Shown here in pieces: positions 15,691 to 23,324 of a stretch of DNA of 64,000 nt. Source of the DNA: CAWAMD01 sp963783045 (GTDB lineage: Bacteria > Actinomycetota > Nitriliruptoria > Nitriliruptorales > Nitriliruptoraceae). Position numbers and translations under genes: made by a program. Where the stretch lies: assembly GCA_963783045.1 (NCBI GenBank), contig CAWAMD010000008.1, forward strand, positions 1-64,000, read 5' to 3'. The notes under the pieces are model-generated. The model had not been told where the DNA came from. It saw only the letters and a list, made by a program, of their open reading frames with translations, and did not search any database. Numbering within the stretch: position 1 is the first letter of the stretch; each line of letters opens with the position of its first letter.

Positions 15691-18510
15691 ATGACCACCG
15701 CATCGCAGCAGGATCCAGACCGGCTCGACGACACGCGCGACGAGGCGCTGCGCACGGACATCCGCATCCTCGGGGGGCTGCTGGGCGAGTCGATCGTCCG
15801 CCAGGAGGGGCAGGAGCTCCTCGACCTCGTCGAGCAGGTGCGCGGCCTCGCCAAGGACGCCCGCTCCGAGCCGCGGCCGGACCCGGCCGACATCGAGCCG
15901 CGGCCGGACCCGGCCGACATCGAGCCGCGGCCGGACCCGGCCGACGAGCTGGCCGACCTGCTCGAGCACCTCGACCTCATCACGACGATCAAGCTCGTGC
16001 GGGCCTTCAACACCTACTTCTACCTCGCCAACGTCGCCGAGCAGGTCCACCGCGTCGACGAGCTCGCCGCCCGCGCCCAGACCCGCGGGGCGCTCCACCG
16101 GACGATCGACCGGCTCGTCGAGGCGGACCTCGACACCGACGTGGTGCGCGACGTGCTGTCCCGCCTCGAGCTGCGCCCCGTCTTCACCGCCCATCCGACC
16201 GAGGCGTCCCGCCGCTCGATCCTGCGCAAGATGCGCACGGTCGCGCAGCTCCTCGAGGAGCGCAACGACCCGCGCGTCTCCGGGGACGAGCAGCACCGCA
16301 TCGAGCGCCGTCTGGCGGAGGTGGTCGACCTGCTGTGGCAGACCGACGAGCTGCGGCTCGACCGCCCCGACCCGGTCGACGAGGCACGGGCGGTCATCTA
16401 CTACTTCGACGAGCTGTTCAGCCGCGTCGTCCCCGACCTCTTCGACGAGGTCGCCGCCGAGGCCGGCCGCCTCGGGATCGAGCTGGAGCCCGCCCAGGTC
16501 CCCATCCGCTTCGGCACCTGGGTCGGCGGCGACCGTGACGGCAACCCGAACGTCACCCCGGAGGTGACCCGCCGCACCCTGCAGGTGCAGGCCGACCACG
16601 CGCTGCGGGACCTGCTCGGTGCGGTCGAGTCCCTGGCCAGCGAGCTGTCCACCTCCATCCGCATCGTCGGCGTCAGCGACGAGCTGCGCGCCTCGCTCGC
16701 CGAGGACCGCGAGCGGCTCCCGGGCGTCTACGAGCGGTTCCAGCACCTCAACCGCGAGGAGCCCTACCGGCTGAAGTGCGCCTACATCCACGAGCGGCTG
16801 ACCCGCACCCGCCAGCGGATCGTCGAGCACCGCACCCCGGGGCCCGAGGAGTACACGGACGCCGACGAGCTGCTCGACGAGCTGCGCCCGATGCACGCGT
16901 CGCTGTGCGCCCACCGCGGGGCGCTGATCGCGAACGGCAGCCTGGCCCGGCTCGTCCGGCTCGTCGCGGCGTTCCGGTTCCACCTCGCGACCATGGACGT
17001 GCGCGAGCACGCCAGCAAGCACCACGAGCTGCTCGGCGCCCTCTACGACCGGCTCGGACAGGACCCGCCCTACGGCGAGCTCGACGCCGCCGGCCGCGCC
17101 GACCTGCTCGCCCGCGAGCTCGAGGGACGCCGCCCGCTGGCCCCGCCCACCGTCTCGCTGGACGAGGGACCGGCGCGCACGCTCGCGACGTTCCACACGA
17201 TCCGGGAGATGCTCGACGGCTCGGGTGCCGACGTGATCGAGTCGTACATCGTGTCGATGACCCGGGAGATCGACGACCTGCTCGCCCCGGTGGTCCTCGC
17301 CCGTGAGGCGGGGCTCGTCGACCTGCACACCGGGGTGGCCCGCATCGGGTTCGTGCCGCTGCTCGAGACGCCGCGCGAGCTCGCGATCGCGGGGGACTTC
17401 CTCGACCAGCTGCTCGCGTGCGGCCCCTACCGCGAGCTGGTCCGGCTGCGCGGCGAGCGCCAGGAGGTGATGCTCGGCTACTCGGACTCGTCGAAGATGG
17501 GCGGCATCACCACCTCCAACTGGCAGCTGCACCGTGCACAGCGTCGGCTCGTCGAGGTCGCCGACAAGCACGGGGTCCGGCTGCGGATCTTCCACGGCCG
17601 GGGCGGCAGCGTCGGGCGCGGTGGCGGTCCGACGAACGAGGCGATCCTGGCCCAGCCACCCGGCGCGGTCGACGGCGAGATCAAGATCACCGAGCAGGGC
17701 GAGGTCATCGCCGACAAGTACGGCCTGCCGGGGCTCGCGCGCGGCAACCTCGAGCTCACCCTCGCCGCGACGCTCGAGGCCTCGCTGCTCCACCGCGAGC
17801 CGGTCAACCCGCCCGCGTCGCTGCAGCGCTGGAACGACGCGATCGAGGTCGTCTCGCAGGCGGCCTACGACGCCTACCGCGCGTTCGTCGAGACCGACGG
17901 GTTCGGCGAGTACTTCCGGGCGTCGACGCCGGTCAGCGAGATGGCGGCCCTGAACATCGGCTCGCGCCCCTCCAGCCGCGGCGGGTCGACCGACCTCGAG
18001 GACCTCCGCGCGATCCCGTGGGTGTTCGGCTGGACGCAGTCCCGCCAGATCGTGCCCGGCTGGTTCGGCGTCGGCAGCGGCCTGGCGGCGGCCCGCGAGC
18101 AGGGGCTCGGCGACGTGCTCGACGAGATGTACCGCGACTGGCAGTTCATGCGGACGTTCCTGTCGAACGTCGAGATGACGCTCGCGAAGACGGACCTCGA
18201 CATCGCGCGGCGGTACGTGAGTCGGCTCGTCCCCGAGCCGCTGCGCCACGTCTTCGACCAGGTCGCCGCCGAGTACGAGCGCACGGTCGGCGAGGTGCTG
18301 CGGCTGACGGGCGAGGACGACCTGCTCGACTGGCACCCGGTCCTGAAGCGCACGCTCGCCGTCCGTGACGCCTACCTCGACCCGCTGAGCTTCCTCCAGG
18401 TGGCGCTGCTCGCCCGCGACCGCGAGGCGGAGGCCCCCGAGCCGCGGCTGCGGCGCGCGCTGCTGCTCACGATGAACGGGATCGCCGCCGGCCTGCGCAA
18501 CACCGGCTGA
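15691..18510 (+). CDS. ppc: phosphoenolpyruvate carboxylase
   Basis: A 939-residue PEP carboxylase, which adds bicarbonate to PEP to form oxaloacetate and so refills the TCA cycle. All signature regions are intact: FTAHPTEASRRS with catalytic His168, GTWVGGDRDGNP, the mobile-loop Lys region LGYSDSSKMGG, FHGRGGSVGRGGGP and the C-terminal NGIAAGLRNTG. Length is normal for bacteria. Between residues 60 and 85, a variable loop after the first helix, a 9-residue unit (EPRPDPADI) is repeated nearly three times by a 27-bp tandem repeat. ATG 15691 follows CGGAGGTG. A self-complementary GCCCGCGCGGGC follows the stop and may help termination. Confidence 0.96.
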   Translation: MTTASQQDPDRLDDTRDEALRTDIRILGGLLGESIVRQEGQELLDLVEQVRGLAKDARSEPRPDPADIEPRPDPADIEPRPDPADELADLLEHLDLITTIKLVRAFNTYFYLANVAEQVHRVDELAARAQTRGALHRTIDRLVEADLDTDVVRDVLSRLELRPVFTAHPTEASRRSILRKMRTVAQLLEERNDPRVSGDEQHRIERRLAEVVDLLWQTDELRLDRPDPVDEARAVIYYFDELFSRVVPDLFDEVAAEAGRLGIELEPAQVPIRFGTWVGGDRDGNPNVTPEVTRRTLQVQADHALRDLLGAVESLASELSTSIRIVGVSDELRASLAEDRERLPGVYERFQHLNREEPYRLKCAYIHERLTRTRQRIVEHRTPGPEEYTDADELLDELRPMHASLCAHRGALIANGSLARLVRLVAAFRFHLATMDVREHASKHHELLGALYDRLGQDPPYGELDAAGRADLLARELEGRRPLAPPTVSLDEGPARTLATFHTIREMLDGSGADVIESYIVSMTREIDDLLAPVVLAREAGLVDLHTGVARIGFVPLLETPRELAIAGDFLDQLLACGPYRELVRLRGERQEVMLGYSDSSKMGGITTSNWQLHRAQRRLVEVADKHGVRLRIFHGRGGSVGRGGGPTNEAILAQPPGAVDGEIKITEQGEVIADKYGLPGLARGNLELTLAATLEASLLHREPVNPPASLQRWNDAIEVVSQAAYDAYRAFVETDGFGEYFRASTPVSEMAALNIGSRPSSRGGSTDLEDLRAIPWVFGWTQSRQIVPGWFGVGSGLAAAREQGLGDVLDEMYRDWQFMRTFLSNVEMTLAKTDLDIARRYVSRLVPEPLRHVFDQVAAEYERTVGEVLRLTGEDDLLDWHPVLKRTLAVRDAYLDPLSFLQVALLARDREAEAPEPRLRRALLLTMNGIAAGLRNTG
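15868..15945. repeat. 27-bp tandem repeat inside ppc
   Basis: Two full 27-bp copies (15868-15894, 15895-15921) and 24 bp of a third (to 15945) are identical. They encode Glu-Pro-Arg-Pro-Asp-Pro-Ala-Asp-Ile units in the N-terminal variable loop of PEP carboxylase. Confidence 0.9.
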
Positions 18511-18591
18511 GGCCCGCGCGGGCGGCGGTGGACGGGCGGCGTCACCGGCCGGGTCGGTCCCCTCGGGCGCAGGCCCCCGTCGGCCACGCGG

Positions 18592-18597
18592 TAGCGT
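18592..18597 (+). promoter_or_regulatory. -10 box upstream of hydrolase gene
   Basis: TAGCGT in GCGGTAGCGTTCC, 58 bp before GTG 18656. The same TAGCGT hexamer precedes the quinone oxidoreductase gene. Confidence 0.4.
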
Positions 18598-18655
18598 TCC
18601 GCTGCCGGGTGAGCGCGCAGGATGCCGGTCGTGCCACACCGGCGGAGGGTCAGTC

Positions 18656-19909
18656 GTGAAGGTGTCTCCAGCCAGCATGGTGCGCTCGGTCACGCACGCC
18701 GGGGCGTTCGTGCAGAACGCCCTGGAGGTCGCGCGCTTCGGGGGGCTGCGCACCGGCGAGGAGCCGGCCCCCTACGAGGTCGTCGCCGAGGACCGCGTCC
18801 ACCGCCTGCGTCGCTACTTCCCCGGGCGTGGCGCGCCGGGGGAGCGTCCGGCGGTGCTGCTCGTGCCGCCGATGATGCTGGCCGCCGAGGTCTACGACGT
18901 GTCGCCGGCGGTGTCGGCGGTCCGGCAGCTCGACGCCCACGGGGTCGAGCCGTGGGTCGTCGACTTCGGCGCCCCCGAGAAGGTCGAGGGCGGCCTCACC
19001 CGCACCCTGGCCGACCACGTCCTGGCCGTGAGCCGGGCCGTGGACACCGCGATCGCCGCGACCGGCCGCGACGTGCACCTCGGCGGGTACTCGCAGGGCG
19101 GCATGTTCTGCTACCAGGCGGCCGCCTACCGCCGCTCCGAGGGCCTGAAGACCCTCGTGACCTTCGGCAGCCCGGTCGACACCCACGGAGCGGTCCCGTT
19201 CGGGCTGCCGCAGGACGTGGTCACGAAGGCGGTCGCCGGGCTCGCGGAGGCGCTGTTCGCCCAGCGGGCCCTGCCGGCCTGGGTGAGCCGGACCGGATTC
19301 AAGCTCCTGGACCCGGCCAAGGCGGTCCGTCAGCGCATCGACTTCCTGCTCCAGCTCCACAACCGCGAGGCCCTGCTCGAGCGCGAGGGCCAGCGCCGCT
19401 TCCTCGAGGCCGAGGGCTGGGTGGCGTGGCCCGGGCCGGCCCTCGCCGAGTTCGCCGAGCAGTTCGTGGGTCACAACCGGATGCTCTCCGGCGGCTTCGA
19501 GATCGACGACCGCATGGTCACGCTCGCGGACGTGACCTGTCCGGTGCTGGCGTTCGTCGGCGAGGTGGACGAGATCGCGCCGGCCCCGACGGTCCGGGCG
19601 GTCCGGCGTGCCGCGCCCCGGGCCGACATCTGGGAGGTGAGCCTGCGCGCCGGCCACTTCGGCCTCGTGGTCGGCAGCAAGTCGCGCGAGGTCACCTGGC
19701 CGACCGTGGCCGAGTGGTGCCGCTGGCAGGACGGGGAGGCCGACCGTCCCGGCGGCGATCGTGCGGCTCGAGGAACGACCGGAGGAGGAGGGCGGCCGCG
19801 CCGCTCCACTCGACCTCGGGTACGGCGTCGAGCTCGTCGCCAACGTCGGCGTGGGCGCCGCCCGGTCCGTCGCGTCGGCCGTCACCGAGGGCGCCCGCTC
19901 CCTGCGTGA
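18656..19909 (+). CDS. alpha/beta hydrolase (N-terminal half of a split hydrolase/acyl-CoA synthetase)
   Basis: The first ~365 residues form an alpha/beta hydrolase resembling PHA-synthase/lipase-like N-terminal domains. The nucleophile elbow is GGYSQGGMF (LGGYSQGG), with a core strand VLLVPPMML, an acid in LAFVGEVDEIAP and a histidine in RAGHFGLVVG. After WCRWQDGEADRP the frame turns into Arg/Gly-rich low-complexity sequence that shadows the next gene, so the true protein probably does not end at 19909. In related actinobacterial proteins this domain is followed in the same polypeptide by an AMP-binding acyl-CoA synthetase, which here begins in the +1 frame at about 19750. A single 1-nt insertion or 2-nt deletion near 19735-19760 would join them. 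Start GTG 18656 has GGAGG upstream. Confidence 0.75.
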   Translation: MKVSPASMVRSVTHAGAFVQNALEVARFGGLRTGEEPAPYEVVAEDRVHRLRRYFPGRGAPGERPAVLLVPPMMLAAEVYDVSPAVSAVRQLDAHGVEPWVVDFGAPEKVEGGLTRTLADHVLAVSRAVDTAIAATGRDVHLGGYSQGGMFCYQAAAYRRSEGLKTLVTFGSPVDTHGAVPFGLPQDVVTKAVAGLAEALFAQRALPAWVSRTGFKLLDPAKAVRQRIDFLLQLHNREALLEREGQRRFLEAEGWVAWPGPALAEFAEQFVGHNRMLSGGFEIDDRMVTLADVTCPVLAFVGEVDEIAPAPTVRAVRRAAPRADIWEVSLRAGHFGLVVGSKSREVTWPTVAEWCRWQDGEADRPGGDRAARGTTGGGGRPRRSTRPRVRRRARRQRRRGRRPVRRVGRHRGRPLPA

Positions 19910-21623
19910 GCTGGCCGGCGAGGCCGCCGAGCAGCTCCCGCGGCTCGTCCGGCTCGAGCGGGTGACCCGCGAGACCCGCATCTCCCTCGGCCTCCTCCTC
20001 GACGAGCAGGCCGAGCGGGCGCCCGACGACACGTTCTTCCTGTTCGAGGCGCGCGGCTACAGCTACGCGGCGGCGAGCCGTCGCATCGACAACGTCGTGC
20101 GCGGACTGCTGTCCGTCGGGGTCCGCCAGGGCGAGCACATCGGGGTGCTGATGCGCACCCGCCCGTCCGCGCTGGCGCTCGTGGCGGCCCTGAGCCGGAT
20201 CGGGGCCGTCGCCGTCCTGCTCCGCCCCGACGGCGAGCTGGCCCGCGAGTGCGAGCTCGGCCAGGTCGGCCGGATCGTCACCGACCCCGACCACGCCCCC
20301 GCCATCGTCGCGGCGACCGAGCTTCCCGTGCTCGTCCTCGGCGGCGGCGGCGCGCCCCGTGAGCTCGTGTCGGGCGTCCTCGACATGGAGCGCATCGACC
20401 CGGACGCCGTGCACGTGCCCGGCTGGTACGTGGCGAACCCCGGCCGCGCCGAGGACCTCGCCTTCGTCCTGTTCACCGGCAGCGGCGCACGGACGCGGGC
20501 GAACCGGATCACGAACCGTCGCTGGTCGCTGTCCGCCTTCGGGACCGCGTCGGCGGCCGCGCTGACGCCGGGCGACACCGTGTACGGGATCACGCCGATC
20601 CACCACCCGTCCGGGCTCCTGACGGGCATCGGCGGGGCCGTCGCCGGCGGGGCGCGGCTCGCCCTGGCCCCACGCTTCGACCCGGCGACGTTCTGGGAGG
20701 AGGTCCGCCGGTACGGCGTGACGGTCGTCACCTACACGTGGGCGATGGCGGGCGAGCTCGTCGCCGCGCCCCCCGACCCGGCGGAGCGCCACCACCCGAT
20801 CCGCCTGTTCGTCGGGTCGGGCATGCCGGCGGGGCTGTGGCGCCGGGTCCGCGAGCGCTTCGCGCCGGCGCACGTCCTCGAGTTCTACGCGTCCACCGAG
20901 GGGGAGGCCGTGCTCGGCAACCTCGCCGACGAGAAGGTGGGCGCGAAGGGGTGGCCGATCCCCGGCAGCGCCCGCGTCGCGCTCGCGCGGTACGAGCCGG
21001 TGAGCGGCCGGCTCGTCGAGGGGCCCGACGGCTTCGTCCAGCGGGCCGGGCCGGGCGAGATCGGGATGCTGCTCGCGGAGGTCGACCGTGAGCGCGGGGC
21101 GCTGTTCACGAGCCCGCTGCGGGGCGTGTTCGCGACCGGCGACGCGTGGCTGAAGACCGGGGACCTGTTCCGATGCGACGACGACGGCGACTTCTGGCTC
21201 GTCGACAGCGCGACGGGCGTGGTTCACACCGACGACGGCGTCGTGTTCTCCGTGCCGATCGTCACGGCGCTCGAGCAGCTGCCCGGCGTCGCCCTGGCGG
21301 TTGCCTACGGGCTGCCGACCGACGAGGGACGCGAGGTGGCGGTCGGCGCGGTGACGCTGCGGCGGGGCGGCCGGCTGGCGGCCGACGACCTCGGGGCGGT
21401 GCTCGAGTCGCTCCCGCCCGGGCAGCGGCCCGGCCTCGTGCGGGTCGTCGGCGAGATCCCGCTCACGACCTGGTACCGGCCGCGCACCGAGCCGCTGCGC
21501 CGGCAGGGCGTGCCGAAGCCCAGCCGCAACCGTCCGGTGTTCGTCCGCGACGGCGACCGGTACGTGCCGCTGGACGAGGACGCCCGCGCCGCCCTTCGGT
21601 CGCGGATCGCGGCGGCGGGCTGA
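19761..21623 (+). CDS. AMP-binding acyl-CoA synthetase (C-terminal half)
   Basis: An adenylate-forming enzyme of the ANL superfamily, predicted to activate a fatty acid or similar carboxylate as an acyl-AMP and transfer it to CoA. It has LLDEQAERAPDDTFF near the start, the P-loop-like FTGSGARTRANRITNRRW (degenerate compared with the usual TSGTTG), EFYASTEGEAVLGN (motif Y-x-S/T-E), TGDLFRCDDDGDFWLVD (the A5-A8 region) and a C-terminal subdomain. GTG 19761 has no ribosome site and overlaps the upstream hydrolase by 149 bp in another frame. Independent initiation looks weak, so a fused ~990-residue original protein is the better reading. The stop lies inside a tandem duplication shared with the MFS gene. 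Confidence 0.78.
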   Translation: MRLEERPEEEGGRAAPLDLGYGVELVANVGVGAARSVASAVTEGARSLRELAGEAAEQLPRLVRLERVTRETRISLGLLLDEQAERAPDDTFFLFEARGYSYAAASRRIDNVVRGLLSVGVRQGEHIGVLMRTRPSALALVAALSRIGAVAVLLRPDGELARECELGQVGRIVTDPDHAPAIVAATELPVLVLGGGGAPRELVSGVLDMERIDPDAVHVPGWYVANPGRAEDLAFVLFTGSGARTRANRITNRRWSLSAFGTASAAALTPGDTVYGITPIHHPSGLLTGIGGAVAGGARLALAPRFDPATFWEEVRRYGVTVVTYTWAMAGELVAAPPDPAERHHPIRLFVGSGMPAGLWRRVRERFAPAHVLEFYASTEGEAVLGNLADEKVGAKGWPIPGSARVALARYEPVSGRLVEGPDGFVQRAGPGEIGMLLAEVDRERGALFTSPLRGVFATGDAWLKTGDLFRCDDDGDFWLVDSATGVVHTDDGVVFSVPIVTALEQLPGVALAVAYGLPTDEGREVAVGAVTLRRGGRLAADDLGAVLESLPPGQRPGLVRVVGEIPLTTWYRPRTEPLRRQGVPKPSRNRPVFVRDGDRYVPLDEDARAALRSRIAAAG

Positions 21624-21687
21624 CCCGGACGGTCAACGACGGCCGCGGATCGTCGGCGGCGGGCTGACCGGGACGGTCAACGACGGC
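21601..21687. repeat. 43/44-bp tandem duplication over two gene ends
   Basis: 21601-21643 and 21644-21687 are near-identical (differences: a one-base insertion and C/G changes). The first copy contains the TGA of the acyl-CoA synthetase; the second contains the stop and last codons of the convergent MFS gene. Confidence 0.85.
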
Positions 21688-23032
21688 CGATGCTGACCTC
21701 GGGCAGCGAGCGTGCCACCGGCACCCCGACGGCCCCGAGCGCGGCGAGGAAGCCGAGCGCCGCCTTCACGCCGAGGGTCGCGATCGCCGCGCTGATGCCG
21801 CCGGTGACGAGCAGCAGCACGCCCATCGCCGTGTTCGACACGGCCACGTAGTCCGTGCGCCGGTTGCCCTCGGCGAGGTCGACGACGTAGGTCTTGCGGC
21901 CGATCCGCGAGCCGGTGTGCGTCAGCGCCAGCAGGAAGTAGGTGAGCGGGTACAGCCAACGGGTCTGGGCGACCGCCGTGACCGCCGTGACCGCGAGCAG
22001 GCCGACCACGATCAGGGACGAGACCCCGGCGGCCGCCATGATGACGGTCTTCGACGAGCGGTCCGCGTAGCGCCCCCACAGGCGGCCGCCGACGAGCGAG
22101 GCGAGGCCCTGGGCGATCACGAAGGGACCGAGCGCACCGAAGCCGCTGCCGGTGGCCTGTGTCGCGAGCGTCACCACGAAGGGCGGCGTCAGCGCCGAGA
22201 CGAGCAGCAGCGTGCGGGCGACGACGAACCGGCGGAACGGCGGGTCGTCACGCAGGAGCCCGATGGCGTGACCGATCGCGCCGGTCTCGAGGGAGGTGTC
22301 GTGCTCGCCGGCGGGCTCGGCGAGCGAGGCGAACACCGCGGCGCCGAGCACCCACATGAGCGCCGCCCCGGCCAGCAGCCACGCGAACACGCCGGCGTTG
22401 GCCTGCTGGCCGCCGAAGACCCGGATCGCGATCCCGACGGTGATGGCGACGAGCCCAGAGGTCAGCGTGGCGGCGCCGGTGATCTGGCCGCGCTTGCCCT
22501 TCGCGACCGTGCGACCGAGCACGTCCTTCGAGGAGATCGACGACAGCGACCGCGAGAGCGCGAACACGGCCAGCGCGCCGAGGATCGCCCAGCCGGCGAC
22601 CGCTCCCGACGCGGTTGCGGCCACGAGGGCCATCGCCGCCACCGCGATCGTCTGCCCGGCCGCCCCGGCCACCCACACCCACTTGCGGCGGGGCATCCGC
22701 CGGACGAGCGGCACGAGTGCCGCCTGGGGGAGCAGCGAGCCGGACTCGCGGACCGGCACGAGCATGCCCGTGAGGCCGGCCGGGGCGGACAGCGCCGTCA
22801 GCAGCCAGGTCAGCACCGTCTTCGGGTCGACGACCCGGTCGCCGATCTTCTGCAGCGTCATCGCGCCGACGAGTCGGACGGCGTTGCCGGGCATGTTCCG
22901 GCACGCCGACTCGGGGAGGTCACCGCAGCCGTGGTCGTCGTCCTCGTTCACGAGCACGCCGTAGAGGCGGCGCACCGCCGGGGACGCGGTGCCGTCCCGG
23001 GTGGTCGGGGAGTCGGTGGAGGAAGTCGCCAT
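21677..23032 (-). CDS. MFS transporter with conserved N-terminal extension
   Basis: A 451-residue major facilitator family transporter. Residues 1-45 are an unusual hydrophilic extension with CGDLPESACRNMPGNA, followed by QKIGDRVVDPKTVLTWLL, which leads into the first helix. About 11-12 membrane segments follow, with MFS-type loops such as RRMPRRKW and GRYADRSSK (the A-motif-like D-R-x-x-x-K). Substrate unknown. ATG 23032 is six bases from a TAGGGT -10 box, which predicts a leaderless message. The 36-bp repeat array begins 59 bp upstream of the start, so the repeats could act on this promoter. Its last codons are part of the 43-bp duplication. Confidence 0.8.
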   Translation of the reverse strand: MATSSTDSPTTRDGTASPAVRRLYGVLVNEDDDHGCGDLPESACRNMPGNAVRLVGAMTLQKIGDRVVDPKTVLTWLLTALSAPAGLTGMLVPVRESGSLLPQAALVPLVRRMPRRKWVWVAGAAGQTIAVAAMALVAATASGAVAGWAILGALAVFALSRSLSSISSKDVLGRTVAKGKRGQITGAATLTSGLVAITVGIAIRVFGGQQANAGVFAWLLAGAALMWVLGAAVFASLAEPAGEHDTSLETGAIGHAIGLLRDDPPFRRFVVARTLLLVSALTPPFVVTLATQATGSGFGALGPFVIAQGLASLVGGRLWGRYADRSSKTVIMAAAGVSSLIVVGLLAVTAVTAVAQTRWLYPLTYFLLALTHTGSRIGRKTYVVDLAEGNRRTDYVAVSNTAMGVLLLVTGGISAAIATLGVKAALGFLAALGAVGVPVARSLPEVSIGRR

Positions 23033-23038
23033 ACCCCG

Positions 23039-23044
23039 ACCCTA
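23039..23044 (-). promoter_or_regulatory. -10 box for leaderless MFS mRNA
   Basis: TAGGGT on the minus strand, six bases before ATG 23032, which places the predicted transcription start on the start codon. It lies 47 bp from the edge of the 36-bp repeat array. Confidence 0.55.
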
Positions 23045-23090
23045 CGACGCGGAGCGACGCGCGTGCGGGGCCACCGTGACCGCACGGTCG

Positions 23091-23323
23091 ACGCACGAGT
23101 GCGCTGCGGGGTCCGCGTGCGTCCTCGAACGCACTAGTGCGCTGCGGCACGCGTGCGTGCTCCAACGCACTTCGAGCGGTGCGCCCGCCGGCGCACTAGT
23201 GCGCTGCGGCACGCGTGCGTGCTCGAACGCACTAGTGCGTCGGGGTCCGCGTGCGTGCTCGAACGCACTAGTGCGTCGGGGTCCGCGTGCGTGCTCGAAC
23301 GCACTAGTGCGTCGGGGTCCGCG
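23091..23323. repeat. array of six 36-bp palindromic repeats
   Basis: Six head-to-tail units start at 23091, 23129, 23165, 23227, 23263 and 23299. Units four and five are identical 36-mers and the sixth is truncated by the amidohydrolase stop codon. The third unit carries a 26-bp insertion. Five units contain the perfect 12-bp palindrome CGCACTAGTGCG. Units two and three also hold GCACGCGTGC. There are no spacers, so it is not a CRISPR array. The array lies between the 3' end of the amidohydrolase and the leaderless MFS promoter, both on the minus strand. Confidence 0.9.
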
Positions 23324-23324
23324 G

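Noticed and set aside
15583..18753. 1056-codon ORF opposite ppc
   Set aside because: A complementary-frame shadow of PEP carboxylase: composition is Arg/Asp/Val-biased with no motifs.
23091..23323. CRISPR array
   Set aside because: The 36-bp units are contiguous, with no unique spacers and no cas genes nearby.
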